In this document: piece by piece, positions 1 to 7,818 of the stretch | Position numbering within the stretch: position 1 is the first letter of the stretch | How the letters are laid out: each line of letters begins with the position of its first letter | Origin: JAAYZM01 sp964510785 | GTDB lineage: Bacteria > Actinomycetota > Actinomycetes > Actinomycetales > Cellulomonadaceae | Assembly (NCBI GenBank): GCA_964510785.1 | Contig: CAZECM010000098.1 | Span: 1 to 11,110, forward strand | DNA: 11,110 nucleotides | Direction of reading: 5' to 3' | The notes under the pieces: model-generated | What the model saw: only the letters and a program-made list of their open reading frames with translations | Told to the model about the DNA's origin: nothing | Database searches by the model: none | Translations under genes and position numbers: made by a program

Positions 1-1165
1 TGTCTCCGCGCTCATCCACGCCGCGACGATGGTCACCGCCGGTGTCTACCTCGTGGTGCGCTCGGCGCCGATCTACGAGGCCGCGCCGAACGCCCAGCTC
101 GCCGTCGTCGTCGTCGGTGCGATCACGCTGCTGTTCGGTGCGATCGTCGGCTGCGCGAAGGACGACCTCAAGAAGGCGCTCGCCGCCTCCACGATGTCGC
201 AGATCGGCTACATGATGCTCGCCGCGGGGCTGGGCCCCGTGGGCTACGCCTTCGCGATCTTCCACCTCGTGACGCACGGCTTCTTCAAGGCCGGGATGTT
301 CCTCGGCGCCGGGTCCGTCATGCACGGCATGAACGACCAGGTCGACATGCGGCGCTTCGGCGGGCTCGCGAAGTACATGAAGGTCACGTGGATCACGTTC
401 GGCCTGGGGTGGCTCGCGATCCTCGGCGTCCCGCCGTTCTCCGGCTTCTGGAGCAAGGACAAGATCATCGAGGCGGCCTTCGTGCCCGTCGACGGCGCAC
501 CGTGGCGCGCGTGGGTGTTCGGCTCCGTCGTCCTGATCGGCGCGGGCATCACGGCCTTCTACATGTCGCGGCTCTTCTTCATGACGTTCCACGGCGAGAA
601 GCGGTGGACGACGGCGGCCGAGGGTGCCGAGCAGCACCCCCACGAGTCGCCGAAGCTCATGACCGTGCCGATGGTCGTGCTCGCGGTGGGCTCGGTGGCC
701 CTCGGTGGCCTGCTGAGCATCGGCGGGGCGTTCTCGTCGTGGCTCGAGCCCGTCACGGGGCACGTCGAGCACCACGAGCCCGTGCTGCCCGTGCCCGTCA
801 TCATGGCGGCGACCCTCGCGCTCGTCGCGCTCGGCCTGTTCCTCGCGTGGCGGCAGTACGCGGCCTCGACCGTGCCCGCCGTCGCACCCGCCGGCTCCGC
901 ACTCACGCGCGCCGCTCGTCGTGACCTGTACCAGGACGAGACCAACGACGCGCTGCTCGTGCAGCCCGGGGCGTACCTCACCCGCTCGCTCGTCTACGGC
1001 GACCGCCAGGTGGTCGACGGCGCGGTCGTGGGGGTCGCCCACGGCACGGTCGGTCTCGGTGAGCGGATCCGCAAGCTGCAGACCGGCTACGTCCGCTCGT
1101 ACGCGGCGACGATGCTCGCCGGCGTCGTCGTCCTGCTCGTCGTCGTCCTGGTGACCAGGATCTGA
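1..1165 (+). CDS. nuoL: NADH-quinone oxidoreductase subunit L, 5'-truncated by window edge
   Basis: This is the distal antiporter-like membrane subunit of complex I, which helps couple NADH:menaquinone electron transfer to proton pumping. The frame is open from base 2 and begins VSALIHAATMVTAG, a hallmark of the middle of NuoL, so roughly the first 250 or more residues lie outside the window; 387 residues remain. Visible family features are the AKDDLKKALAASTMSQIGYM segment (pumping-channel helix), FHLVTHGFFKAGMFLGAGSV with its conserved His and Lys, and PPFSGFWSKDKI, which carries the acidic/lysine pair of the broken helix. A charged loop follows, then a C-terminal hydrophobic helix (last about 20 residues), consistent with the lateral arm and anchor of NuoL. 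It ends TGA at 1163-1165, 16 bp before nuoM. The identification is firm. Its true start and promoter cannot be seen. Confidence 0.96.
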   Translation, partial: VSALIHAATMVTAGVYLVVRSAPIYEAAPNAQLAVVVVGAITLLFGAIVGCAKDDLKKALAASTMSQIGYMMLAAGLGPVGYAFAIFHLVTHGFFKAGMFLGAGSVMHGMNDQVDMRRFGGLAKYMKVTWITFGLGWLAILGVPPFSGFWSKDKIIEAAFVPVDGAPWRAWVFGSVVLIGAGITAFYMSRLFFMTFHGEKRWTTAAEGAEQHPHESPKLMTVPMVVLAVGSVALGGLLSIGGAFSSWLEPVTGHVEHHEPVLPVPVIMAATLALVALGLFLAWRQYAASTVPAVAPAGSALTRAARRDLYQDETNDALLVQPGAYLTRSLVYGDRQVVDGAVVGVAHGTVGLGERIRKLQTGYVRSYAATMLAGVVVLLVVVLVTRI

Positions 1166-1172
1166 GGAAGGA
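1164..1172 (+). promoter_or_regulatory. Shine-Dalgarno of nuoM
   Basis: The purine-rich string GAGGAAGGA overlaps the nuoL stop codon and ends 9 nt before the nuoM ATG at 1182. It fixes that ATG as the start and shows that nuoM has its own ribosome entry site directly after nuoL. Confidence 0.75.
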
Positions 1173-1181
1173 CATCGTTCG

Positions 1182-2744
1182 ATGACTGCATTCCCCTGGC
1201 TCACCGCGCTGATCGTGGCGCCCCTCGTGGGCGCCGCGGTGGTGTGGGCGCTGCCCGCGTCCGCCCGACGGCGGGCTCGCGAGGTCGCGCTCGGCTTCGC
1301 GCTGCTCGAGGTCGGCCTCCTGGTCGGTGCGTTCGCGGCGTTCGACGTCGCCGGCGCCTGGCGCCACCAGCTCCTCGAGACCCACTCCTGGATCCCCGCC
1401 TTCGGTGTGTCCTACGCGGTGGGGGTCGACGGCGTCGGCCTGCTGCTCATCGCGCTGAGCGTGTTCCTCGTCCCGCTCGTGCTGCTCGCGGCGTGGCGGG
1501 AGCAGGAGGGCGACGTGGGCCGCACGCGCACCTACGCGGCGCTCATCCTCGTGCTCACGAGCTTCATGGTCGCCGTGTTCGCGGCGCGCGACGTGTTCTT
1601 CTTCTACCTGCTGTTCGAGGCCATGCTCATCCCGGTCTACTTCCTCATCGGGATGTTCGGCGGGGCGCAGCGTCGGTACGCGGCCGTGAAGTTCCTGCTG
1701 TACTCGCTCGCGGGCGGCCTCATCATGCTCGCGGCCGTCGTCGTGCTGTACCTCAACGGGCCGCGCGGGCCGCAGGGCTTCCTCACCGAGAACCTCACGG
1801 GCCTCGCGCTTGAGCCGGGCCTCGAGAAGTGGCTGTTCCTCGGCTTCTTCGTCGCGTTCGCGATCAAGGCGCCGATGTTCCCGGTGCACACGTGGCTGCC
1901 CGACGCCGCGCAGAACTCGCCGGCCGGCACCTCGACGCTCCTCGTGGGCGTGCTCGACAAGGTCGGGACCTTCGGGATGCTCACGCTGTGCCTGCCGCTG
2001 TTCCCGAACGCGTCGCGCTGGGCCGCGCCCGTGATCATCGTGCTCGCGGTCGTCTCCGTGCTCTACGGTGCGCTGCTCGCGATCGGGCAGACCGACCTCA
2101 TGCGCCTCATCGCGTACACGTCCGTCTCGCACTTCGGGTTCATCGTGCTCGGCATCTTCGCCTTCACGTCCACCTCGATCGCGGGCGCCTCGCTCTACAT
2201 GGTCAACCACGGGCTCTCGACGGGTCTGCTGTTCCTCGCGGCCGGCTTCATCGTCGCGCGGCGCGGCGGTTCACAGCTCATCTCGGACTACGGCGGCCTG
2301 CAGAAGGTCGTCCCCGCGCTGGGTGGCGTCTTCCTCGTCGCGGGCCTGTCCGCCCTGAGCCTGCCGGGCCTGTCGACGTTCGTCTCGGAGTTCCTCGTGC
2401 TCGTCGGGACCTACGCCCGCTCCGGCCCGGTCGCCGTCGTCGCCGTGCTCGGTGTGGTGCTCGCGGCGATCTACGTGCTGTGGACCTACCAGAAGATCTT
2501 CACCGGGCCCGTCCGCGAGGGTCTCGAAGAGGTGCCGGACCTCTCCGGTCGGGAGAAGTGGGTCGCGGCCCCGCTCATCGCGGCGATGCTCGCGCTCGGG
2601 TTCTACCCCGCTGCCGCGCTGCCGTACGTGAACGGACCGGCCCACGCCTCGATGACCACGATCGGCGTGGACGATCCGCCGGGGCTCGCCTCGGGAGTGA
2701 TCGTGACGGACGGTACGGACGGACTGGGAGGTGGTGACTCGTGA
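1182..2744 (+). CDS. nuoM: NADH-quinone oxidoreductase subunit M
   Basis: This is the second antiporter-like proton-pumping subunit of complex I. It is complete at 520 residues, about the usual NuoM length, and hydrophobic throughout, as expected of a 14-helix protein. The conserved charged residues of the channel can be placed by motif: Glu146 in LLFEAMLIP, Lys229 in FAIKAPMFPVHTWLPDA, Lys260 in VGVLDKVGTFG, His317 in SVSHFGF, His343 in MVNHGLSTG, and Glu403 in the broken-helix motif STFVSEFLVL. None of the key residues is missing. The ATG start has a strong Shine-Dalgarno. The last codons overlap the nuoN GTG in a GTGA, implying translational coupling. The C-terminus is a short polar, Gly/Asp-rich tail. 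The assignment is firm. Confidence 0.97.
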   Translation: MTAFPWLTALIVAPLVGAAVVWALPASARRRAREVALGFALLEVGLLVGAFAAFDVAGAWRHQLLETHSWIPAFGVSYAVGVDGVGLLLIALSVFLVPLVLLAAWREQEGDVGRTRTYAALILVLTSFMVAVFAARDVFFFYLLFEAMLIPVYFLIGMFGGAQRRYAAVKFLLYSLAGGLIMLAAVVVLYLNGPRGPQGFLTENLTGLALEPGLEKWLFLGFFVAFAIKAPMFPVHTWLPDAAQNSPAGTSTLLVGVLDKVGTFGMLTLCLPLFPNASRWAAPVIIVLAVVSVLYGALLAIGQTDLMRLIAYTSVSHFGFIVLGIFAFTSTSIAGASLYMVNHGLSTGLLFLAAGFIVARRGGSQLISDYGGLQKVVPALGGVFLVAGLSALSLPGLSTFVSEFLVLVGTYARSGPVAVVAVLGVVLAAIYVLWTYQKIFTGPVREGLEEVPDLSGREKWVAAPLIAAMLALGFYPAAALPYVNGPAHASMTTIGVDDPPGLASGVIVTDGTDGLGGGDS

Positions 2745-4324
2745 GCTTCACCGCTCCCGACGTGGGCTGGGTCCAGCTCGCCCCCCTCGCCATCGCCCTC
2801 GGCGTCGGTCTCGTCGGCGTGCTCGTCGAGGCCTTCGTGCCCCGCCGCGCGCGCCGCACCACGCAGCTCGTCCTGACCTTCGGTGCGATCGTCGCGATCA
2901 TCGTCGCCGTCGCGCTGCAGTGGAACGACACGATCGCCACGGGCGGCACGTCGCTCTTCGGCGGCGCGTTCGTCCTCGACGGGCCCGCGCTCGCGCTGCA
3001 GGGGACGCTCGCCGTGCTCACGCTGCTCGCCGTGGCCGTGTTCGCGGACCGCACCTCGCAGGGCCAGGACGCCTTCGCGCCGACGGCGGCCGCCGTGCCG
3101 GGCTCGGACTACGAGGAGCTCGCGCGCCGGCAGGGCCTCGAGCAGACCGAGGTCTACCCGCTCGCGCTCTTCGGGCTCGGCGGCATGCTGCTGTTCGTCG
3201 CCGCCGGGGACCTGCTGACGCTCTTCGTCGCGCTCGAGGTGCTCTCGCTGCCGCTGTACATCCTCACGGGCCTCGCGCGCCGCCGCCGCCTGCTGAGCCA
3301 GGAGGCCTCGCTCAAGTACATGCTGCTCGGTGCGTACGCCTCGGCGTTCTTCGTGTTCGGCGCCGCGCTGCTCTACGGCTTCGCTGGCTCCGTGAACCTG
3401 TCGCAGATCGCGGCCTCGACGGGCGAGGTCGTCGGGCTCGACGGGCTGCTGCTCGGTGGCGTGGTCCTGCTCCTCGTCGGCCTGTTCTTCAAGGTCGGCG
3501 CGGTGCCCTTCCACTCCTGGACGCCGGACGTGTACGTCGGTGCCCCGACGCCCGTCACGGGCTTCATGGCCGCGACCACCAAGATCGCGGCGTTCGGCGC
3601 GATGGCCCGCGTCGTCTACGTCCTGCTGCCCGCGCTCGAGTGGGACCTGCGCCCGGCGCTCTGGACCGTCGCGATCCTCACGATGGCGGTCGGTACGGTC
3701 GTCGCCGTCGTGCAGACCGACGTCAAGCGGATGCTCGCGTACTCCTCGATCGCCCACGCGGGCTTCGTGCTCGTGGGTGTGCTCGCGTTCAGCACGCAGG
3801 GCATCTCCTCGGTGCTGTTCTACCTCGTGGTCTACGGCTTCGCGACGGTCGGTGCGTTCGCCGTCGTGACCCTCGTGCGGCAGACGCGATCGACGCCCGA
3901 GGGCACCGTCGTGCTCGGCGAGGCGACGCACCTGTCGCAGTGGGCCGGGCTCGGCAAGCGCAGCCCGTGGCTTGCCGCGGCGCTCGCCCTCTTCCTGCTG
4001 TCCTTCGCGGGCATCCCGCTGACCGCGGGCTTCGCGGGGAAGTTCGCGGTCTTCACGGCCGCGGTCGACGGCGGGGCGATCTGGCTCGTCATCGTGGGTG
4101 TGCTGGCCTCGGCGGCGTCGGCGTTCTTCTACGTCCGGCTCATCGTGCTCATGTACTTCACGCCGGAGCCCGAGGGCTCGGGCGGCGAGGGCGTGACGGT
4201 CGTGCGGTCCGAGGGTTTCACCGCCGTCGTGATCGCCGTGTCGGCGGCGGCGACGCTGCTGCTCGGCGTGCTGCCCGGTCAGCTGCTCGACGCGCTCGGC
4301 GAGGCGGCGAAGTTCCTGCCGTGA
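2741..4324 (+). CDS. nuoN: NADH-quinone oxidoreductase subunit N
   Basis: This is the third antiporter-like subunit of complex I, closest to the quinone module. It is complete at 527 residues with a GTG start that overlaps the nuoM stop by 4 bp; GGGAGG at 2726-2731 lies 9 nt upstream as ribosome-binding site. Key residues are present: Glu166 in VALEVLSLPLY, Lys251 in FFKVGAVPFHSWTPDVY, Lys281 in ATTKIAAF, and Lys434 in GFAGKFAVF, where NuoN has lysine in place of the broken-helix glutamate of NuoM. A polar loop at about residues 104-136 is longer than in E. coli NuoN and is, from memory, usual in actinobacterial NuoN. The stop overlaps the next gene's GTG by 4 bp, so the operon continues beyond the nuo genes. 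Confidence 0.97.
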   Translation: MSFTAPDVGWVQLAPLAIALGVGLVGVLVEAFVPRRARRTTQLVLTFGAIVAIIVAVALQWNDTIATGGTSLFGGAFVLDGPALALQGTLAVLTLLAVAVFADRTSQGQDAFAPTAAAVPGSDYEELARRQGLEQTEVYPLALFGLGGMLLFVAAGDLLTLFVALEVLSLPLYILTGLARRRRLLSQEASLKYMLLGAYASAFFVFGAALLYGFAGSVNLSQIAASTGEVVGLDGLLLGGVVLLLVGLFFKVGAVPFHSWTPDVYVGAPTPVTGFMAATTKIAAFGAMARVVYVLLPALEWDLRPALWTVAILTMAVGTVVAVVQTDVKRMLAYSSIAHAGFVLVGVLAFSTQGISSVLFYLVVYGFATVGAFAVVTLVRQTRSTPEGTVVLGEATHLSQWAGLGKRSPWLAAALALFLLSFAGIPLTAGFAGKFAVFTAAVDGGAIWLVIVGVLASAASAFFYVRLIVLMYFTPEPEGSGGEGVTVVRSEGFTAVVIAVSAAATLLLGVLPGQLLDALGEAAKFLP

Positions 4325-5331
4325 CGTCGAACACCGGCGCGCTCCCCATCGCGGACGTCGCCCTGGCCGAGCTCCTCACGGCGCGACTCGCGATCGTCGA
4401 GGAGCGGCTCCAGGGTGTCCTCACGTACGCAGACCGGCTCGCGGACACGGCCTCGCGCCACCTCGTGAACGCGGGGGGCAAGCGGCTGCGTCCGCTCCTG
4501 ACGCTGCTCGCCGCCCAGCTCGGCGACGGCGCGCGACCCGAGGTGATCGACGCGGCCGTGGTGTGCGAGCTGACCCACCTCGCGACGCTCTACCACGACG
4601 ACGTGATGGACTCCGCGCCGTTGCGCCGGGGGGCGCCGTCTGCCCACGAGGTGTGGGGCAACTCCGTCGCGATCCTCACGGGCGACCTGCTGTTCGCCCG
4701 CGCGTCCTCGACCGTCGCGGGCCTCGGCCCTGACGCCGTGCGCATCCAGGCCTCGACCTTCGAGCGGCTGTGCCTCGGTCAGCTCCACGAGACGGTGGGC
4801 CCGGACGACGGCGAGGACCCCGTCGCGCACTACCTGCAGGTGCTCGCGGACAAGACCGGCTCGCTCGTGGCGACGTCGGGACGGTTCGGGGCGATGTTCG
4901 CCGGCTGCTCGCCCGCCGTCGTACGCATCCTCACGGAGTTCGGGGAGAAGGTCGGTGTCGCGTTCCAGCTCGCCGATGACGTCATCGACCTCTCCGCCGA
5001 CGCCGCGGTGACGGGCAAGACCCCCGGGACGGACCTGCGCGAGCGCGTACCGACCATGCCCGTCCTGCTGCTGCGCGAGCGCGCGGCGGCCCCGGAGGCG
5101 GACCCGGCCGACGTCGCCCTCGTCGCGCTCCTCGACGGCGACCTGAGCTCCGACGCGGCGCTCGCCGAGGCCGTCGGCGCGCTGCGGGAGCACCCCGTGG
5201 TCGGCGAGACGCGCACGCTCGCCGACCGGTGGGCGCGCGAGGCGTCCGACGTGCTCGCACCGCTGCCCGAGGGCACGGTCAAGGCCGCCCTCGAGCACTT
5301 CGCGGACTCCCTGGTCCACCGTTCCGCCTGA
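4321..5331 (+). CDS. Long-chain (E)-polyprenyl diphosphate synthase, likely for menaquinone side chain
   Basis: This trans-prenyltransferase adds isopentenyl diphosphate units to an allylic diphosphate. It is 336 residues, normal for the family. Motifs in order are GGKRLRP (52-58), the first aspartate-rich motif DDVMD (93-97) with LRRG after it, the ADKTGSL lysine (178), and the second aspartate-rich motif DDVID (219-223), followed by GKTPGTDLRERVPTMPV. The residue five before the first motif is alanine (88), not the aromatic typical of farnesyl or geranylgeranyl synthases, which favours a long product (C35-C45). The GTG start overlaps the nuoN stop as GTGA. Position at the end of the complex I operon suggests it makes the menaquinone tail, as hepT, ispB or grcC-type enzymes do. 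The exact chain length cannot be read from sequence. No separate heptaprenyl component I gene is visible, so it is probably a homodimer. Confidence 0.93.
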   Translation: MTSNTGALPIADVALAELLTARLAIVEERLQGVLTYADRLADTASRHLVNAGGKRLRPLLTLLAAQLGDGARPEVIDAAVVCELTHLATLYHDDVMDSAPLRRGAPSAHEVWGNSVAILTGDLLFARASSTVAGLGPDAVRIQASTFERLCLGQLHETVGPDDGEDPVAHYLQVLADKTGSLVATSGRFGAMFAGCSPAVVRILTEFGEKVGVAFQLADDVIDLSADAAVTGKTPGTDLRERVPTMPVLLLRERAAAPEADPADVALVALLDGDLSSDAALAEAVGALREHPVVGETRTLADRWAREASDVLAPLPEGTVKAALEHFADSLVHRSA

Positions 5332-5334
5332 CGG

Positions 5335-5352
5335 CACCTGGCTACGCAGGTG
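5335..5352. terminator. Inverted repeat between convergent stops, possible bidirectional terminator
   Basis: CACCTG (5335-5340) and CAGGTG (5347-5352) form a perfect 6-bp stem with a 6-nt loop. The loop contains the rarD stop codon, and the left arm begins 3 nt after the synthase stop codon. It could stop transcription from both sides of this 10-bp convergent junction. There is no T tract on either strand, so it is not a classical intrinsic terminator. The function is inferred. Confidence 0.35.
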
Positions 5353-6304
5353 GCTCGCGGAGGTCCGTCGCGCGACGCCGCAGCAGGTGTGCCCGTCGGC
5401 CGGCGCGGATGCCGTCGACCGACATGACGGCGAGCGCGATCCACACGAGCGCGAACCCCCACCACCGGGCCGCGGGCATCGCCTCGTGGAACACGAGGAC
5501 GGCGATGAGGAGCTGCATCGTGGGTGTGAGGTACTGCACGAGGCCGACGACGCTCAGCGGGAGCCGTCGCGCCGACGCGGCGAAGAACAAGAGCGGCAGC
5601 GCCGTGACGACGCCCGTGGAGAGCAGGATCGCGTCGTGCCCGGGGCCGTGCGTGCCGAGCGTCCCGGCCCCGGAGTACTGCAGCCAGCCGAGGTAGGCCA
5701 TCGCGACCGGAACGAGCACGAGCGTCTCGACGGCGAGCCCCGCCGTCGCGCCCACGGTGCGGCCCACGCGGTTCTTCGCGAGGCCGTAGAGCCCGAACGT
5801 CCCTGCGAGCACGAGCGCGATCCACGGCACCGAGCCGTAGCCGATGGTGATGACGACGACGGCGGCCGCGCCGAACCCGAGCGCCACCCACTGCCCGGGC
5901 CGCAGCCGCTCGCCGATCACGAGCACCGCGAGGCCCACGGTGACGATGGGGTTGATGTAGTACCCGAGCGAGGCGTCCACGGTGTGCTCGGTGAGGACGG
6001 CGAACACGAAGGCGAGCCAGTTCCCCGCGAGGAGCACGGACGCGAGCGCGAGGTACACGACGGTGCGCCCGCTGCGCAGCACGGTGCGCAGCTCGCCCCA
6101 GGTCCGCGTGACCGTGACCACCACGACGCAGAACAGCAGCGACCACACGACGCGGTGGGCGACGATCTCGAGCGCGGACGCCGGCGTGAGCAGCGGGAAG
6201 TACAACGGGAGGAAGCCCCAGAGGCCGTACGCGCCGACGGCGAAGGCGAGGCCCGCGCGGTCGAGGCCGGTACGGGCGGCGGCGGTGGGGGAGAGGTCGG
6301 TCAC
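5342..6304 (-). CDS. rarD: RarD-type EamA/DMT-superfamily transporter
   Basis: This is an integral membrane protein of 320 residues with about ten hydrophobic segments, the usual size of RarD. Family signatures are the N-terminal GAYGLWGFLPLYF with EIVAHRVVWSL, NWLAFVFAV followed by YYINPIVTVGLAVLVIGERL, the central KNRVGRTVG, and the C-terminal VGLVQYLTPTMQLLIAVLVF. RarD was named for a chloramphenicol-related phenotype. Its natural substrate is not established, and drug or metabolite efflux is the general role of the superfamily. The tail is Arg-rich and soluble. The start is GTG at 6304, because an in-frame TAG lies four codons upstream; no later GTG or ATG precedes the first helix. A GGAG directly touches the start codon, too close to act as Shine-Dalgarno, so translation is probably leaderless. 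It is convergent with the polyprenyl synthase and divergent from fprA. Confidence 0.93.
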   Translation of the reverse strand: MTDLSPTAAARTGLDRAGLAFAVGAYGLWGFLPLYFPLLTPASALEIVAHRVVWSLLFCVVVVTVTRTWGELRTVLRSGRTVVYLALASVLLAGNWLAFVFAVLTEHTVDASLGYYINPIVTVGLAVLVIGERLRPGQWVALGFGAAAVVVITIGYGSVPWIALVLAGTFGLYGLAKNRVGRTVGATAGLAVETLVLVPVAMAYLGWLQYSGAGTLGTHGPGHDAILLSTGVVTALPLLFFAASARRLPLSVVGLVQYLTPTMQLLIAVLVFHEAMPAARWWGFALVWIALAVMSVDGIRAGRRAHLLRRRATDLREPPA

Positions 6305-6316
6305 CTCCGCAACCTA
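6305..6316 (-). promoter_or_regulatory. Likely leaderless promoter of rarD (-10 TAGGTT)
   Basis: Read on the - strand, TAGGTT (6316-6311) fits the actinobacterial TAnnnT -10 pattern. It is followed by 6 nt and then the GTG start, which puts the expected transcription start at or next to the first codon. I see no convincing -35 hexamer at 16-19 bp. Confidence 0.5.
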
Positions 6317-6402
6317 TCCGAGCCGAGCACGCCCCCTTTACCGCATCGCGAGCGCGCAGACCAGGGACCTGTGGCCCGGGGTACGTCCGCGCGGGACCGC
6401 CG

Positions 6403-6408
6403 TAGAAT
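6403..6408 (+). promoter_or_regulatory. Likely leaderless promoter of fprA (-10 TAGAAT)
   Basis: TAGAAT matches TATAAT at five of six positions and stands out in this GC-rich gap. Seven nt follow and then GTG at 6416, so the predicted first transcribed base is the start codon itself. There is no Shine-Dalgarno before that GTG. An in-frame ATG at 6407 overlaps this element and is a less likely start. No clear -35 is seen. Confidence 0.6.
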
Positions 6409-6415
6409 GACCTGC

Positions 6416-7789
6416 GTGAATCCCCAGCCTTCGTTGCGCGTGGCCGTGGTGGGCGCAGGCCCCGCAGGCATCTACGCCGCCGACATCCTGTCCAAGTCCG
6501 GTCTCGACGTCAGCATCGACATGCTCGAGCGGCTGCCCGTACCGTTCGGGCTCGTCCGCTACGGTGTGGCCCCGGATCACCCCCGCATCAAGCAGATCAT
6601 CGTCGCGCTCGAGAAGATCCTCGGCGCCGGCAAGGCCCGGCTGCTCGCGAACGTCGAGTACGGCGTGGACATCAAGCTCGAGGACCTGCGGCAGTTCTAC
6701 GACGCCGTGATCTTCGCCACGGGGGCGATCCGCGACACGGCGCTCGACATCCCCGGGGCAGACCTCGAGGGCTCGGTCGGTGCGGCGGACTTCGTCTCCT
6801 GGTACGACGGTCACCCCGACGTCCCGCGCACGTGGCCGCTCGACGCGACGCACGCCGCGGTGCTCGGCGCAGGCAACGTCGCGCTCGACATCACGCGCAC
6901 GCTCGCGAAGCACGTCGAGGACCTGCTGAGCACGGACATCCCCGACAACGTCGCCGAGGGCCTGCGGAACAACAAGATCACCGACGTGCACGTCTTCGCT
7001 CGCCGCGGCCCCGCACAGGCAAAGTTCTCGCCTCTCGAGCTGCGCGAGCTCGGTCACGTGCGGGACGTCGACGTCGTCGTCTACCCCGAGGACTTCGAGT
7101 TCGACGCGGGCTCGGAGGCGGCCATCAGCTCCTCCAACCAGACCAAGCAGGTCGTCAAGACCCTCACGGACTGGACGCTCGACAACTACGCGGGCTCGCC
7201 GTCCCTGACCGCGTCCCGTCGCATCCACCTGCACTTCCTGCACCAGCCCGTCGAGATCCTCGGCACCGACGGCAAGGTCGCGGGGCTGCGCACCGAGCGC
7301 ACCGTGCTCACGGGAGACGGCACCGCTGCGGGCACGGGCGTGTTCCACGACTGGCCCGTCCAGGCCGTCTACCGCGCCGTGGGCTACTTCGGCTCCGAGC
7401 TCGTGGACGTGCCGTTCGACGAGCGCGGCGGCGTCATCCGCAACGTCGAGGGTCGCGTCGTGGACGTCGACGGCGAGCACATCGGCGGTCTGTACACGAC
7501 GGGCTGGATCAAGCGCGGTCCGGTGGGACTCATCGGCCACACGAAGTCCGACGCGAGCGAGACGATCGCCCACCTCGTCGCGGACGCCCCCGACATCACC
7601 CCGGCCCCGGAGCGCGACCCGCAGGCGATCGTGGACTTCCTCGCCGCGCGCGACGTCGAGGTCGTCGAGTGGGACGGCTGGCTGCGCATCAACGAGCACG
7701 AGTCGAGGCTCGGCGAGGCACAAGGACGCTCGCGCATCAAGGTGGTCCCGCGCGACGAGCTCACGAAGATCGGCCGCGCCGAGGCCTGA
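6416..7789 (+). CDS. fprA: FprA-type ferredoxin/adrenodoxin-like NADP+ reductase
   Basis: This FAD flavoenzyme moves electrons between NADPH and ferredoxin and is the bacterial relative of adrenodoxin reductase. From GTG 6416 it is 457 residues, almost the length of Mycobacterium tuberculosis FprA (456). The FAD dinucleotide fold is VVGAGPAGIYAAD (11-23), followed by VPFGLVRYGVAPDHP (42-56), a family signature. The NADP fold is VLGAGNVALDITR (149-161) with FARRGPAQAKFSPLELREL (194-212), whose Arg196/197 would bind the 2'-phosphate. The C-terminal FAD contact is GWIKRGPVGLIG (363-374). There is no extra iron-sulfur domain, so it is FprA rather than FprB-like. The frame stays open far upstream, but that part is antisense to rarD and is not coding. 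No ferredoxin gene is adjacent, so the partner is unknown. The gene is monocistronic and faces the ABC operon across a repeat-rich spacer. Confidence 0.95.
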   Translation: MNPQPSLRVAVVGAGPAGIYAADILSKSGLDVSIDMLERLPVPFGLVRYGVAPDHPRIKQIIVALEKILGAGKARLLANVEYGVDIKLEDLRQFYDAVIFATGAIRDTALDIPGADLEGSVGAADFVSWYDGHPDVPRTWPLDATHAAVLGAGNVALDITRTLAKHVEDLLSTDIPDNVAEGLRNNKITDVHVFARRGPAQAKFSPLELRELGHVRDVDVVVYPEDFEFDAGSEAAISSSNQTKQVVKTLTDWTLDNYAGSPSLTASRRIHLHFLHQPVEILGTDGKVAGLRTERTVLTGDGTAAGTGVFHDWPVQAVYRAVGYFGSELVDVPFDERGGVIRNVEGRVVDVDGEHIGGLYTTGWIKRGPVGLIGHTKSDASETIAHLVADAPDITPAPERDPQAIVDFLAARDVEVVEWDGWLRINEHESRLGEAQGRSRIKVVPRDELTKIGRAEA

Positions 7790-7818
7790 CCCCGACCCGC
7801 CCCGCAACACCCCCACCC

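Noticed and set aside
978..2210. 410-residue open frame on the - strand, and similar frames at 2603-3931 and 4279-5337
   Set aside because: These are antisense shadows of nuo and synthase genes with Arg/Glu/His/Asp-dominated composition and no motifs.
2731..4320. Fusion protein running into the polyprenyl synthase frame
   Set aside because: The upstream part is the shadow frame of nuoN, which has complete family motifs; the synthase starts at GTG 4321.
5387..6406. Long N-terminal extension in frame with fprA
   Set aside because: It is antisense to rarD, rich in Arg/His/Glu/Asp low-complexity sequence as GC-rich shadow frames are, and FprA's usual length fits a start at 6416.
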